This document shows, piece by piece, positions 23,082 through 31,526 of a stretch of 64,000 nt of DNA (position 1 is its first letter; the number at the start of each line of letters is the position of its first letter). The DNA is taken from positions 1 through 64,000 of the forward strand of contig CAKNLK010000004.1 of NCBI GenBank assembly GCA_930989535.1, written 5' to 3'. A model generated the notes under the pieces. It had not been told where the DNA came from, ran no database searches, and saw nothing but the letters and a program-made list of their open reading frames with translations. The DNA comes from an uncultured Clostridia bacterium (GTDB taxonomy: Bacteria; Bacillota; Clostridia; Christensenellales; Borkfalkiaceae). The position numbers and the translations under genes were made by a program.

Positions 23082-25958
23082 ATGGGATTTATCAATTACT
23101 TAATGAACAGCGACGGCAGGCGCAGCCTGCGCAAGCTGGACAAGATGGCGCACAAAGTCGAGGAACTCGAACCCAAGTACGCGCCGATGACGGACGCGCA
23201 GCTGCGCGAGCAGACGGACGTGCTCAAGGGCCGCCTGAAGAACGGCGAAACGCTGGACGACATTCTCTATGACGCTTTCGCGGTCGTGCGCGAGGCGGCG
23301 TGGCGCGTTTTGAAGCTCAAGCACTACCACGTGCAGATTATCGGCGGCATTGCCCTGCACCAGGGGCGCATCGCCGAAATGAAGACGGGCGAAGGCAAAA
23401 CGCTGGTTGCAACGCTTCCGTCTTACCTGAACGCTTTGGCCGGCAAGGGCGTGCACATCGTCACTGTCAACGATTATCTGGCGCGGCGCGACGCGGACTG
23501 GATGGGCAAAGTCCATAAATTCCTCGGCCTCACCGTCGGCGTGGTCGTGCCCGGCATGGACGACGCCGCCAAAAAGCAGGCGTACGACAGCGACATCACC
23601 TACGCGACCAACAACGAGCTCGGCTTCGATTACCTGCGCGACAATCTGAAGACCGATTTGAAAAAGATGGTGCAGCGCGAACTCTCGTTCGCCATCGTCG
23701 ACGAGGTCGACTCCATCCTCATCGACGAAGCGCGCACCCCGCTCATCATTTCGGGCAAGGGGGATAAATCGAGCGAGCTGTACGAGCGCGTCGACCGCTT
23801 CGTTCGCACGTTGAACGGCGGCTTCGAGGACGAGGGCGTTAAGGCGGAAGAGGACGACGACACCAAGAAAAAGCGCAAAAAACAGGCGGAGGAAGAGGCG
23901 GAGCCGGAGGAAGAATCCAAATACGGCGACTACGACGATATCGCCAAAGGCGACAAATACGGCGATTGGGATTACGTCATCGACCGCAAAGACCGCAGCG
24001 TGCAGATTACCGAGCGCGGCGCGGCGAAGGCGGAGCGCTTCTTCAACATCGACAACCTGGGCGACATCAACAACGCCTCCCTCAATCACCATATCCAGCA
24101 GGCTTTGAAGGCGCACAAGCTGTTCCACCGCGACGAGGACTACATCGTCAACGACGGCGAAGTTATCATCGTCGACGAGTTCACCGGCCGCCTGATGATC
24201 GGCCGCCGCTATTCGGACGGCCTGCACCAGGCCATCGAGGCGAAGGAAGGGGTGAAAGTCCGCAACGAGAACAAGACGTACGCGACCATCACCTTCCAGA
24301 ATTTCTTCCGCCTGTACAAAAAACTCTCGGGCATGACGGGTACCGCGAAGACGGAGGAGGGCGAATTCCGCACCATCTACTCCCTCGACGTTCTGGAAAT
24401 CCCGACCAACCGCCCCGTCATCCGCAAGGACATGCCCGACGCGGTCTACTCCACGGTAGACGGCAAAAAGCGCGCCCTGTTGAAGGAAATCGAGGCGCGG
24501 CACGAAAAGGGCCAGCCGGTGCTCATCGGTACGGCGACCGTCGAAAAATCGGAAGAAATCGCGCGCATGCTGCGCAAAAACGGCATCAAGCACAACATCC
24601 TCAACGCGAAGAACCACGAGCGCGAGGCGGAAATCGTCGCGCAGGCGGGCCGCTTCGGCGCCGTCACCATCGCGACAAACATGGCCGGCCGCGGAACCGA
24701 TATTCTGCTGGGCGGCAACCCCGAATACCTCGCCAAAAAGCGCATGCGCGAGGAGGGCGTCGAGCACGACAAAATCGAGCTCGCCACCTCGTACGCCGAA
24801 TTGAAGGGCGAAGAGGAGGAAGAGCGCAAAAAATACCGCGCCATGTACGACGAGCTGTACGCGCAGTACAAGGCGGAGACGGATAAGGAGAAAGAGCAAG
24901 TGGTCGCGGCGGGCGGCCTGTGCATCCTCGGCACCGAGCGGCACGAATCCCGCCGCATCGACAACCAGCTCCGCGGCCGCAGCGGCCGCCAGGGCGACCC
25001 CGGCGAATCCATCTTCTTCATCTCCCTCGAAGACGACCTCATCAAGCGGTTCGGCGGCGAGCGCATGAAAAAGATTTACGGCATCTTCAGCAAGGACGAG
25101 GATACCTGCCTGCAATCCAAGATGCTCTCGCACGGCATCGAGAACGCGCAGCGCGCCATCGAAGGGCGCAACTTCGGTATCCGCAAGAACGTCTTGCAGT
25201 ACGACGACGTGATGAACAAACAGCGCGAGGTCATGTACGCCGAGCGCATGAAGGTTCTCAAGGGCGAAAACATGCACGAGGAAATCGTCAAGTTCATCCC
25301 CGACTTCGTCAAAAAGGTGGTTTCCGAGGCAGTCAACATCGACGAGATGCCCGAAAAGTGGGACGCCGCCGCACTCAACCGCGCGCTGGAAAACCGCCTG
25401 CTCCCCGAGGGAAGCAACTTTATCACGCAGGATAAACTGAATAAATGGGACGTCGACTTTGCCATCGAAAAGATTACCAAGGCGACGGAAAAGGCGTACG
25501 AGGAAAAGATTGTGCAGGTCAAGGAAGAGCTCGGCATCGACTACGGCGACGTGGAGCGGCGCTTCCTGTTGATGAATGTCGACCGCAACTGGATCGACCA
25601 GATCGACGCTATGGACCAGCTGCGCAAGGGCATCGGCCTGCGCGCGTACGGCAACACCGATCCCGTCATCGCCTACAAGCAGGAAGGCTACGAGATGTTC
25701 GACGAGATGATTGAGCGCATCCGCAACACGACCATCGCCATGCTCTTAAAGGTGCGCATCGAGGTGCAGCGCCCGATGGTGCAGCCCATCGAGGAGCCCA
25801 AGCCCGCGGTCGATACGGCGCAGCTCTCGACGAACGCCGCCGAAAGCAGCGGCCCCGCCCGCCCCGCCGTCAAGGCGAACAAAACGCCCGGCCGCAATGA
25901 TCCATGCCCGTGCGGATCGGGAAAAAAGTATAAAAACTGCTGCGGGAAAAATATTTGA
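23082..25958 (+). CDS. secA: Preprotein translocase subunit SecA
   Basis: A 958-aa ATPase motor of the Sec pathway. Order: helicase motif MKTGEGKTLVATLP; DVRD-type NDYLARRDADWMG; DEAD-like FAIVDEVDSILIDEARTPLIISG; NFFRLYKKLSGMTGTAKTE; TNMAGRGTDILLGG; LCILGTERHESRRIDNQLRGRSGRQGDPG; and the C-terminal zinc SEC-C motif GRNDPCPCGSGKKYKNCCG. A Lys/Glu-rich insert (about residues 250-300) extends the nucleotide domain. Start at 23082 follows AAAGGGGAG. Intact; no secA2 is seen. Confidence 0.98.
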   Translation: MGFINYLMNSDGRRSLRKLDKMAHKVEELEPKYAPMTDAQLREQTDVLKGRLKNGETLDDILYDAFAVVREAAWRVLKLKHYHVQIIGGIALHQGRIAEMKTGEGKTLVATLPSYLNALAGKGVHIVTVNDYLARRDADWMGKVHKFLGLTVGVVVPGMDDAAKKQAYDSDITYATNNELGFDYLRDNLKTDLKKMVQRELSFAIVDEVDSILIDEARTPLIISGKGDKSSELYERVDRFVRTLNGGFEDEGVKAEEDDDTKKKRKKQAEEEAEPEEESKYGDYDDIAKGDKYGDWDYVIDRKDRSVQITERGAAKAERFFNIDNLGDINNASLNHHIQQALKAHKLFHRDEDYIVNDGEVIIVDEFTGRLMIGRRYSDGLHQAIEAKEGVKVRNENKTYATITFQNFFRLYKKLSGMTGTAKTEEGEFRTIYSLDVLEIPTNRPVIRKDMPDAVYSTVDGKKRALLKEIEARHEKGQPVLIGTATVEKSEEIARMLRKNGIKHNILNAKNHEREAEIVAQAGRFGAVTIATNMAGRGTDILLGGNPEYLAKKRMREEGVEHDKIELATSYAELKGEEEEERKKYRAMYDELYAQYKAETDKEKEQVVAAGGLCILGTERHESRRIDNQLRGRSGRQGDPGESIFFISLEDDLIKRFGGERMKKIYGIFSKDEDTCLQSKMLSHGIENAQRAIEGRNFGIRKNVLQYDDVMNKQREVMYAERMKVLKGENMHEEIVKFIPDFVKKVVSEAVNIDEMPEKWDAAALNRALENRLLPEGSNFITQDKLNKWDVDFAIEKITKATEKAYEEKIVQVKEELGIDYGDVERRFLLMNVDRNWIDQIDAMDQLRKGIGLRAYGNTDPVIAYKQEGYEMFDEMIERIRNTTIAMLLKVRIEVQRPMVQPIEEPKPAVDTAQLSTNAAESSGPARPAVKANKTPGRNDPCPCGSGKKYKNCCGKNI

Positions 25959-25971
25959 TAATTTTATCGAT

Positions 25972-26010
25972 AAACGCCCCGTTCCCTTTGCAAAGGGAAC
26001 GGGGCGTTTT
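25972..26010 (+). terminator. secA terminator
   Basis: Perfect 19-bp palindrome beginning AAACGCCCCGTTCCC and ending GGGAACGGGGCGTTT, then TT, 13 nt after the secA stop. Confidence 0.9.
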
Positions 26011-26041
26011 GCGGCGCAAAATCTGTTTTGTATTCAAAAAA

Positions 26042-26458
26042 TTATAACGTATGCCCGTTTTTTGTACCGCTTTGCAGGGCATATGCCAATACGGCGCCGT
26101 TTAAGCGGCTGATTCTGCCGGCGATTTCCTCCTCCGGCTCGCCCTCTTTTCCGCGAATCCAATCCGAAATGATTCCGATTGAACCGGAGAGGATATAGGT
26201 AAACAGGCTTTCCGCCTCTTTCTGTTCCAGGCCGGGCGCGTCCTTTTCAAAGCCGCGGATATATTTGTGCCGGAAATAGGACACCACGTTGCGGAAAAAA
26301 CCGCTGTTTTGAATATTGTCGAGCACGGCGGTAACGAGAATTTGGTTGCGCTTTATAATCTGAATCATATGCAGGAAAAAATCGTAGGAAAAGGCCGTTC
26401 CCTTTTCCAATTCGCCCGTAACGCTCTCGAACAGCTCGTTTTCCAACGTTTCCCGCAC
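26042..26458 (-). pseudogene. TetR-family regulator, C-terminal ligand domain only
   Basis: A 138-aa frame that reads as the all-helical C-terminal domain of a TetR regulator (FFLHMIQIIKRNQILVTAVLDN, then SLFTYILSGSIGIISDWI, a TetR_C_7-like pattern). The roughly 60-residue DNA-binding helix-turn-helix that should precede it is missing: upstream of 26458 the sequence is permease coding sequence on the other strand. It is therefore a truncated gene at a deletion junction and should not bind DNA. Confidence 0.75.
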
Positions 26459-27904
26459 GTCGGCAAGGGGCGCCTGCCGCAGGCGGCGGGGGAGATCCTC
26501 GCCGAGCGGCAGAACAATGAATCGCTGCCCCTCGGCATCGGGGATACCGTCTCCGTGATGGGCATGGAATTCGAAATCGTGGGGCTTGTTTCCAACCCGC
26601 TCATCTTCGACCGCCTGGGCGAGCCGGATATGCTCGCGCAGGAGCCGCTCGAACGGATCTTCTATCTGTCTTCGGAATTTCTGCCGCTGACGCTGCCGGT
26701 AACCGACGCATATATCCGCATTGCGGGGCTGGAGGAGCGGGACATCTTTTCCGACGGATATCAGGACGCCGCGGCTGAAACCGCCGCCGCGCTCTCGGCA
26801 GAGCTGGGGGAGGGGTTCACCGTCCTCACCATGCAGGAGAACAAGAGCGCCGCCACGGCGGAGAGCTATTGCGAAAAGGTATCCGTCATCGCGGCGGTGT
26901 TCCCCGTGTTCTTCATCCTCGTCGCCGCGCTCGTCGTCATGACGACGATGACGCGCATGATTGAAGAGGAGCGCGCAATCATCGGCTGCCTGCGCTCGCT
27001 CGGGGCGGGCGACGGCAGGATTTTATTCAAATACCTGTTCATGGCGGCGGTGTGCTGCGCTGTCGCCGCGGCGCTTGGCTTTGCACTCGGGCTTACCGTC
27101 TTACCTGCGGCAATTTTGCCCGCTTTCGATACGGTGTTTTTTATGCCTGCCGCCGCAGGTGCGCTTCATCCGCTCATGGGCATCGTATCCGCCGCTGCGA
27201 TGTTTGCCGTCGTTTTGGCGGTGACGGCGGGGGTGTGCAAGGGGCGCCTGCGCGAGCAGCCCGCGCAGCTGCTCGTGCCGCGCGCGCCGAAGCCGGGCAA
27301 GCGCATCTTCCTCGAGCGTATCGGGTTCTTTTGGAACCGTCTCTCTTTCAAATACAAATCGAGCCTCCGCAACATTTTCCGCTATAAAAAGCACCTCGTC
27401 ATGACCGTCGTATCCGTCGCCGGCTCCACGGCGCTCGCCTTTGCGGGCTTCGGGCTTTGGAACGTCTCCGAGTCGGTCGACGGCGGAACGTTTGCGGGGT
27501 TTGAGGATTCCTTAAAGCCCATCTCCTTCGTCGTCATCGCCTTTGCGCTGCTGCTGTGCGTGTTCGTCATCTACAATCTGACGAATATGAACATCGGGGA
27601 GCGCAAGCGCGAAATTGCCACGCTCGCGGTGCTCGGCTACCGCGGCGGGGAAATCCTCGGCTACATCTACCGGGAAATCATGATGATGGCGGCGGCGGGG
27701 GCGGTTCTCGACGTCGGGTTGGGGTGCGCGTTGGTGCACTGCGTTCTCGGGTATCTGGACTTCGGCTCCCTCGCCGACGTGCGGTGGTATTCGTATCTGG
27801 CGAGCTTTGCCCTCGTTTTGCTCTTCGCGGGAATCACCGACCTGCTCCTCAGCCGAAAAATTCTCCGCATCGACATGGCGGAATCGCTGAAGGCGAACGA
27901 ATAG
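26459..27904 (+). pseudogene. FtsX/MacB-type ABC permease, N-terminus missing
   Basis: An open frame of about 481 codons from the junction. It starts in mid-domain with GRLPQAAGEILAERQ...LGIGDTV, the periplasmic-domain motif of large FtsX permeases, then has two FtsX modules (VIAAVFPVFFILVAALVVMT...EERAIIGCLRSLGAG and VVIAFALLLCVFVIYNLTNM...REIATLAVLGY) with seven membrane segments. The first membrane helix, the rest of the N-terminal part and any partner ATPase gene are gone. The frame is otherwise undamaged, so the loss is recent or an assembly artefact. Confidence 0.75.
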
Positions 27905-27924
27905 AAAAGTGAATCAGCCAAAGG

Positions 27925-27952
27925 AAAAGCGCGCCTTGCGGTGCGCTTTTTT
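27925..27952 (+). terminator. Terminator after permease remnant
   Basis: Stem AAAAGCGCGCC/GGTGCGCTTTT (one G-T pair), loop TTGC, then TTTTTT. Confidence 0.8.
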
Positions 27953-27971
27953 GCGGACGTATTCAAAAAAG

Positions 27972-28006
27972 AGCGGCGGCGCCTCGATGAGGCGCCGCCG
28001 TATTTT
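27972..28006 (-). terminator. Terminator of the RsgI-like lipoprotein gene
   Basis: 12-bp stem CGGCGGCGCCTC/GAGGCGCCGCCG with loop GAT. On the minus strand it is followed by CTCTTTTTT. It lies 55 nt past the lipoprotein stop. Confidence 0.8.
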
Positions 28007-28060
28007 ACAAGCCGTATGTGTTTGGGCAAAACGGCTTTTGCGAGGGGGCAATAGGGGGGA

Positions 28061-29284
28061 TTACGCCGCCTTGTTCGCGTCGATAAGCGCCTGTTTGCGC
28101 GCCTGCAAGTCTGTGAGCGCCTTGTCGATGTCTTCCTTGTGCGCCTCTTCAAACTTTGCAAACGCCTCGTCCTTGGCGGCGTTCATGGCGTCCTGCGCCT
28201 GTTGCGCGCTCTCGGTGAGCGCGGTCGTAATTTCTTCGGGGAAGGTCTTTTCCAGCTCTGTCAGCGCGTTTTCCACCGTATTCATCGCGGAAAGCGCGAG
28301 GCCGAATGCCGCATTCGCCGCATCGCCCGCAAGTTCGAGCGCCGCTTCCAAGGTCTGCAATGTCGCTTCCTCAGCGGCGAGGGCGGCTTCGGCGGCGTCT
28401 TTGGCGGCGCCTTCGCTCAGCTCTGCAACTTCCTTGCGCTGTTCGAGCACCTTATCCTTCTGCGCGCGCACCTCCGCGAGCTTTTTCTGGTAGTCCGATT
28501 CGGCGTCCACGAGGTAGTCGTAGCGCGCCTGTTCCACCGCCTGGATTGCCTGCCGGTAGGAATCGAGCGCCTTCGCATACCCATCCAGGAAGGTTTGGTA
28601 TGCGCTGCCCAGCCCGGAAATGATGTCCTTGGTCGCCTGCCGTTCGGCAAAGCGGAAATCGTACTCCTTGGCGTCGGCATAAGCTTCCCGCAGTTCCTCG
28701 GTCAAAAGCTGCGCCGTCTCAATGCGGGAAATTTTCAGCGCGTTGAGCAGCTGTTCCTCGGTCATGTTTGCAACTTCTTCGTCGGTGAGGGTGGGGTCTG
28801 CCTCCTTTACGAGTTCGCGCAGTGCGTCGAGCTTGAGCGCCTCGCCCCGCTCGACGGCGGCATTGATGCCGCTCTCCTCCAAAAACGCGTCGACGCCCGC
28901 CTTTACGTCTTCATACAGCTTTTGCGCGGCTTCCTCGTCGCCCGTGATGCTCACCGTAATTCCGTCCTGCCCTGCGGAGAGGTCGCCCTTTACGAGATAT
29001 CCCGCCTCCGTCGAAATGCTCACCATGAGCTCCACGGCGTCCTCGGCGGTCTTGCCCACAAAAGCCTCGCCCGCGATGATGAGCGCGCCGTCGTCGTTGA
29101 GCGCCGTCACGCTGAGCACCTTGTTGTCCGCGTCGAGGATAAATTCGACGCTGGGGTTGATGTCCACCTGCATGCGGGCGGCGGCTTCGCCGTCCCCTCC
29201 GCCGCAGCCTGCGAGCAGTGCGCATGTACCTGCCGCCAGCGCGAGGCTCAGCCCGCAGGCGGCGATTTTTTTCCAAACTTTCAT
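28061..29284 (-). CDS. Lipoprotein with RsgI-like domain and long coiled coil
   Basis: A 407-aa lipoprotein: signal peptide MKVWKKIAACGLSLALAAGTCALLAGC with the lipobox Cys at about 27. Residues about 38-110 (MQVDINPSVEFILDADNKVLSVTALNDDGALII) match the RsgI middle domain found in anti-sigma factors. The rest is Ala/Glu-rich helix, probably coiled coil (LEQRKEVAELSEGAAKDAAEAAL...). The same INPS-type domain occurs in the membrane anti-sigma factor next door, and both genes share a promoter motif, so this is a likely member of the same regulon. Confidence 0.85.
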   Translation of the reverse strand: MKVWKKIAACGLSLALAAGTCALLAGCGGGDGEAAARMQVDINPSVEFILDADNKVLSVTALNDDGALIIAGEAFVGKTAEDAVELMVSISTEAGYLVKGDLSAGQDGITVSITGDEEAAQKLYEDVKAGVDAFLEESGINAAVERGEALKLDALRELVKEADPTLTDEEVANMTEEQLLNALKISRIETAQLLTEELREAYADAKEYDFRFAERQATKDIISGLGSAYQTFLDGYAKALDSYRQAIQAVEQARYDYLVDAESDYQKKLAEVRAQKDKVLEQRKEVAELSEGAAKDAAEAALAAEEATLQTLEAALELAGDAANAAFGLALSAMNTVENALTELEKTFPEEITTALTESAQQAQDAMNAAKDEAFAKFEEAHKEDIDKALTDLQARKQALIDANKAA

Positions 29285-29318
29285 AACCGTTTAACCTCCT
29301 TATCGGTCAGTTTCCGAT

Positions 29319-29350
29319 TATTAAACAAGCGGGGTGCACATTTTATTGAA
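29319..29350 (-). promoter_or_regulatory. Putative ECF-sigma promoter of the lipoprotein gene
   Basis: On the minus strand TCAATAAAA and TTGTTTAATA are spaced 12 nt apart. The same pair with identical spacing lies before the sigma gene (31250-31280). The upstream half overlaps the stop codon of the anti-sigma gene. Confidence 0.6.
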
Positions 29351-30686
29351 ACGAATTCCAAAAATCTTCAAAATTTTCAAAATTGTCCGAAAGTTCCTGC
29401 ATTTTCTGCCGATATTCCTCGCAGGAGAGGGCGGGGCGCTGTTTTTCCGCCTCCGCTCTGTTCTCGAACAGTGCCAGCTCCGTCTCCCGCCGCAGCATTT
29501 CCAGCGCGGACTGCACATAGCCGTCCACCGTTTCGGGCAGGGTTCCGATTCCGTCGAACAGCGCGGTCACCGCCTGCGCCAGCGCGTCGTCGCCCGCTAT
29601 GATGCCGATAAAGGCGCTCGCGTCGAAGATGCCCGTAAAATACTCGATGAGCGCGAGCAAATCTTCCATGCCCTCTTTCAAAGCCGCAAGGTCGAACGCC
29701 CCGTAAAAGAAATTCAGCGTCAAAAACAGCAGGTATTTGTCCGAGCCGCTCAGCGACTGCCCGTAGCGCGCCTCGTATTCGGAAAGTTTTTGCTCCATCT
29801 GCGCCATGAGCGCGGCGAGGTTTTCCGTCGGCCAGAAGTTCGGCACTTCCGCCAACAGCCAATAGGGGAGGGAGTATGCGTTGTCTTCGTGTGCGACGAT
29901 ATCTTCGTTGAGGGCGTTTATTTCCTCCAACGCCGCCTTTTTGCCGCTCGCGGTGCGGTAGACGCAGTCGGTCACCTCCCGCGTATAGCGCAGCAGGGAA
30001 TCGCGGTAGCTTTCCTCCACGTCGTCCGGCTCCGTCGCCGCAGCCTCCCGCTCGGTCACGGTCACGGGCGTTCCCTGCGCGTTTTCCGCCTGCTCGCGGG
30101 CATTGCCCTCCCCGAAGGCGGACAGCTCCGCCGTGCGCCCGAGCACGGGCACGAACAGCCCCGTTTCGCAGAAATAGGCGGTTACAGACTCTTCCAGCGC
30201 GTTTTGCAATTCCTCGGCGGAGGCGTTTTTGTCCGCCGCCACCGTAAAGCGCACGGCGCTCTCTCCCTCGCGCACGAACCCCGCGGCGAAGGCGCGCCCG
30301 GCCAGTTTTTCCGCGGCGTCGGCGGCGGGGATGCCGCGCAGGGAAGCGGCAAACGTTTCGTCGGAGAGGAGAATGTCTCCCTCGGTGTTTTCGCTGTATA
30401 CGGCGGTGACGGCGCCGTTTTCGTCGGTGTACAGCCGCACCGCGGGGTTGATTTCCATCAGAATGATGCCGCCCGTATTCTGCAGGAAGGGGCCCAAAAG
30501 GATTATAACCGGCAGCAGAATCCCCAAAAACAGGGCGCAGGCGGTCGCCGCCGCGGCGATGCGGAAGGGGCGCCGGTTCTTGCTCTTTACAGGGGCCGCT
30601 TCCTGTTCGGCGGGGGCAAAATCGGAGGGCATGGCGCGCACGATTTTGTCGAGCTCGCTGTCGAGTTTTTTCTTCCAACTGCGCAT
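29343..30686 (-). CDS. Membrane anti-sigma factor, RsgI-like
   Basis: A 447-aa single-pass protein. A short cytoplasmic part (residues 1-40, MRSWKKKLDSELDKIVRAMPSDF) presumably binds the sigma factor. One membrane helix follows (about 43-70, IAAAATACALFLGILLPVIILLGPF). The extracytoplasmic RsgI-like domain starts GGIILMEINPAVRLYTDENGAVTAVYSEN. A long helical extracellular region follows. It starts 1 nt after the sigma stop, so the two are translationally coupled. RsgI proteins sense polysaccharides or cell-surface state and are cleaved; the signal here is unknown. Confidence 0.82.
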   Translation of the reverse strand: MRSWKKKLDSELDKIVRAMPSDFAPAEQEAAPVKSKNRRPFRIAAAATACALFLGILLPVIILLGPFLQNTGGIILMEINPAVRLYTDENGAVTAVYSENTEGDILLSDETFAASLRGIPAADAAEKLAGRAFAAGFVREGESAVRFTVAADKNASAEELQNALEESVTAYFCETGLFVPVLGRTAELSAFGEGNAREQAENAQGTPVTVTEREAAATEPDDVEESYRDSLLRYTREVTDCVYRTASGKKAALEEINALNEDIVAHEDNAYSLPYWLLAEVPNFWPTENLAALMAQMEQKLSEYEARYGQSLSGSDKYLLFLTLNFFYGAFDLAALKEGMEDLLALIEYFTGIFDASAFIGIIAGDDALAQAVTALFDGIGTLPETVDGYVQSALEMLRRETELALFENRAEAEKQRPALSCEEYRQKMQELSDNFENFEDFWNSFQ

Positions 30687-30687
30687 T

Positions 30688-31206
30688 TTATTGTCCCTCC
30701 TTTAAGTATTGTTTCAGCTTCGTCATGGATATTTTGTACTTGCTCGTCACCGTGCCGAGCGGCATTTCCAGCTTTTCGGCGATTTCGCGGTGCTTGTAGC
30801 CCCATAAAACGTGCAGAATCACGATTTGCCGCTCCGTTTCGTCGAGCGCGCGGTTCAGCGCCTCGAACACGCTCCCGTCGGGCGCCTCCCCCGTCAGGAG
30901 GGGCGCGAGCCGCTCATCGGGCAGGATATCCTCGCGCTTTGCACGCCGTATGTCGTTGAGGGCGATGTTCTTCGCTATCTGCAAGAGCCAGGCGCGCGCG
31001 TCCGTCCCCGCGCGGTATTGTCCGATGTTTTTCAGCGCTCTATAATAGGTTTCCTGCGTCGCCTCTTCCGTCCGCGCGTAATTCCGGTAATACCCGTACA
31101 GAAAGGCAAAAACTCCCTTCGCCGTCTCCGCATAGAACAGCGAATAGGCCGCTTTGTCCCCGCCCTGCGTCCGCACGAGGCATTCGTCCATCTTTTTTCG
31201 GTTCAC
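30688..31206 (-). CDS. ECF-type RNA polymerase sigma factor
   Basis: A 172-aa sigma-70 family protein with regions 2 and 4 only. Region 2: LFYAETAKGVFAFLYGYYRNYARTEEATQETYYRALKNIGQYR then ARAWLLQIAKNIALNDIRRAKRED. Region 4: NRALDETERQIVILHVLWGYKHREIAEKLEMPLGTVTSKYKISMTKLKQYL. SD AGGAGAAGAG precedes the ATG. First gene of a two-gene unit with its anti-sigma factor. A duplicated promoter-like motif suggests it activates its own operon. Confidence 0.93.
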   Translation of the reverse strand: MNRKKMDECLVRTQGGDKAAYSLFYAETAKGVFAFLYGYYRNYARTEEATQETYYRALKNIGQYRAGTDARAWLLQIAKNIALNDIRRAKREDILPDERLAPLLTGEAPDGSVFEALNRALDETERQIVILHVLWGYKHREIAEKLEMPLGTVTSKYKISMTKLKQYLKEGQ

Positions 31207-31249
31207 ATTCTCTTCTCCTGTAAGCGGCCCTGTTTCCCATGCTTTTGTC

Positions 31250-31280
31250 TATTAAACAAACTATCCGCGCGTTTTATTGA
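31250..31280 (-). promoter_or_regulatory. Putative autoregulated ECF-sigma promoter
   Basis: On the minus strand TCAATAAAA, 12 nt, TTGTTTAATA, matching the motif at 29319-29350 in sequence and spacing. The remaining gap to the hydantoinase gene (31281-31526) holds an extended -10 on the plus strand (TGG-TATACT, 31419-31427) and nothing else recognised. Confidence 0.6.
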
Positions 31281-31526
31281 GCCGCTTCGCCTTTATTCTA
31301 ACATATTTTCAAAAAAATTTCACCTGAATCCGCGCGGTGCCGTCGCCTTGCTTGGAAAAGGAGAGCAAAAGAATACCGATTTTCCGCAAAATAGGCGGGT
31401 GCTTTTTTGCGCGCGGCATGGTATACTATACGGGAATACAGTGGGGCAGTGCCCGCAGAGGCGGTGCGCGGCCGCAGCACGGAATACTTTTCAGCGTCGC
31501 CGGAAGGGCGGCGGGAGGCTTTGCAT

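Noticed and set aside
23100-25277. A 725-codon minus-strand frame opposite secA
   Set aside because: Antisense shadow of SecA, whose motifs are complete on the plus strand.
26267-26458. Extension of the permease frame to an ATG at 26267
   Set aside because: This part is antisense to the TetR domain and has no permease similarity; homology starts at about 26459.
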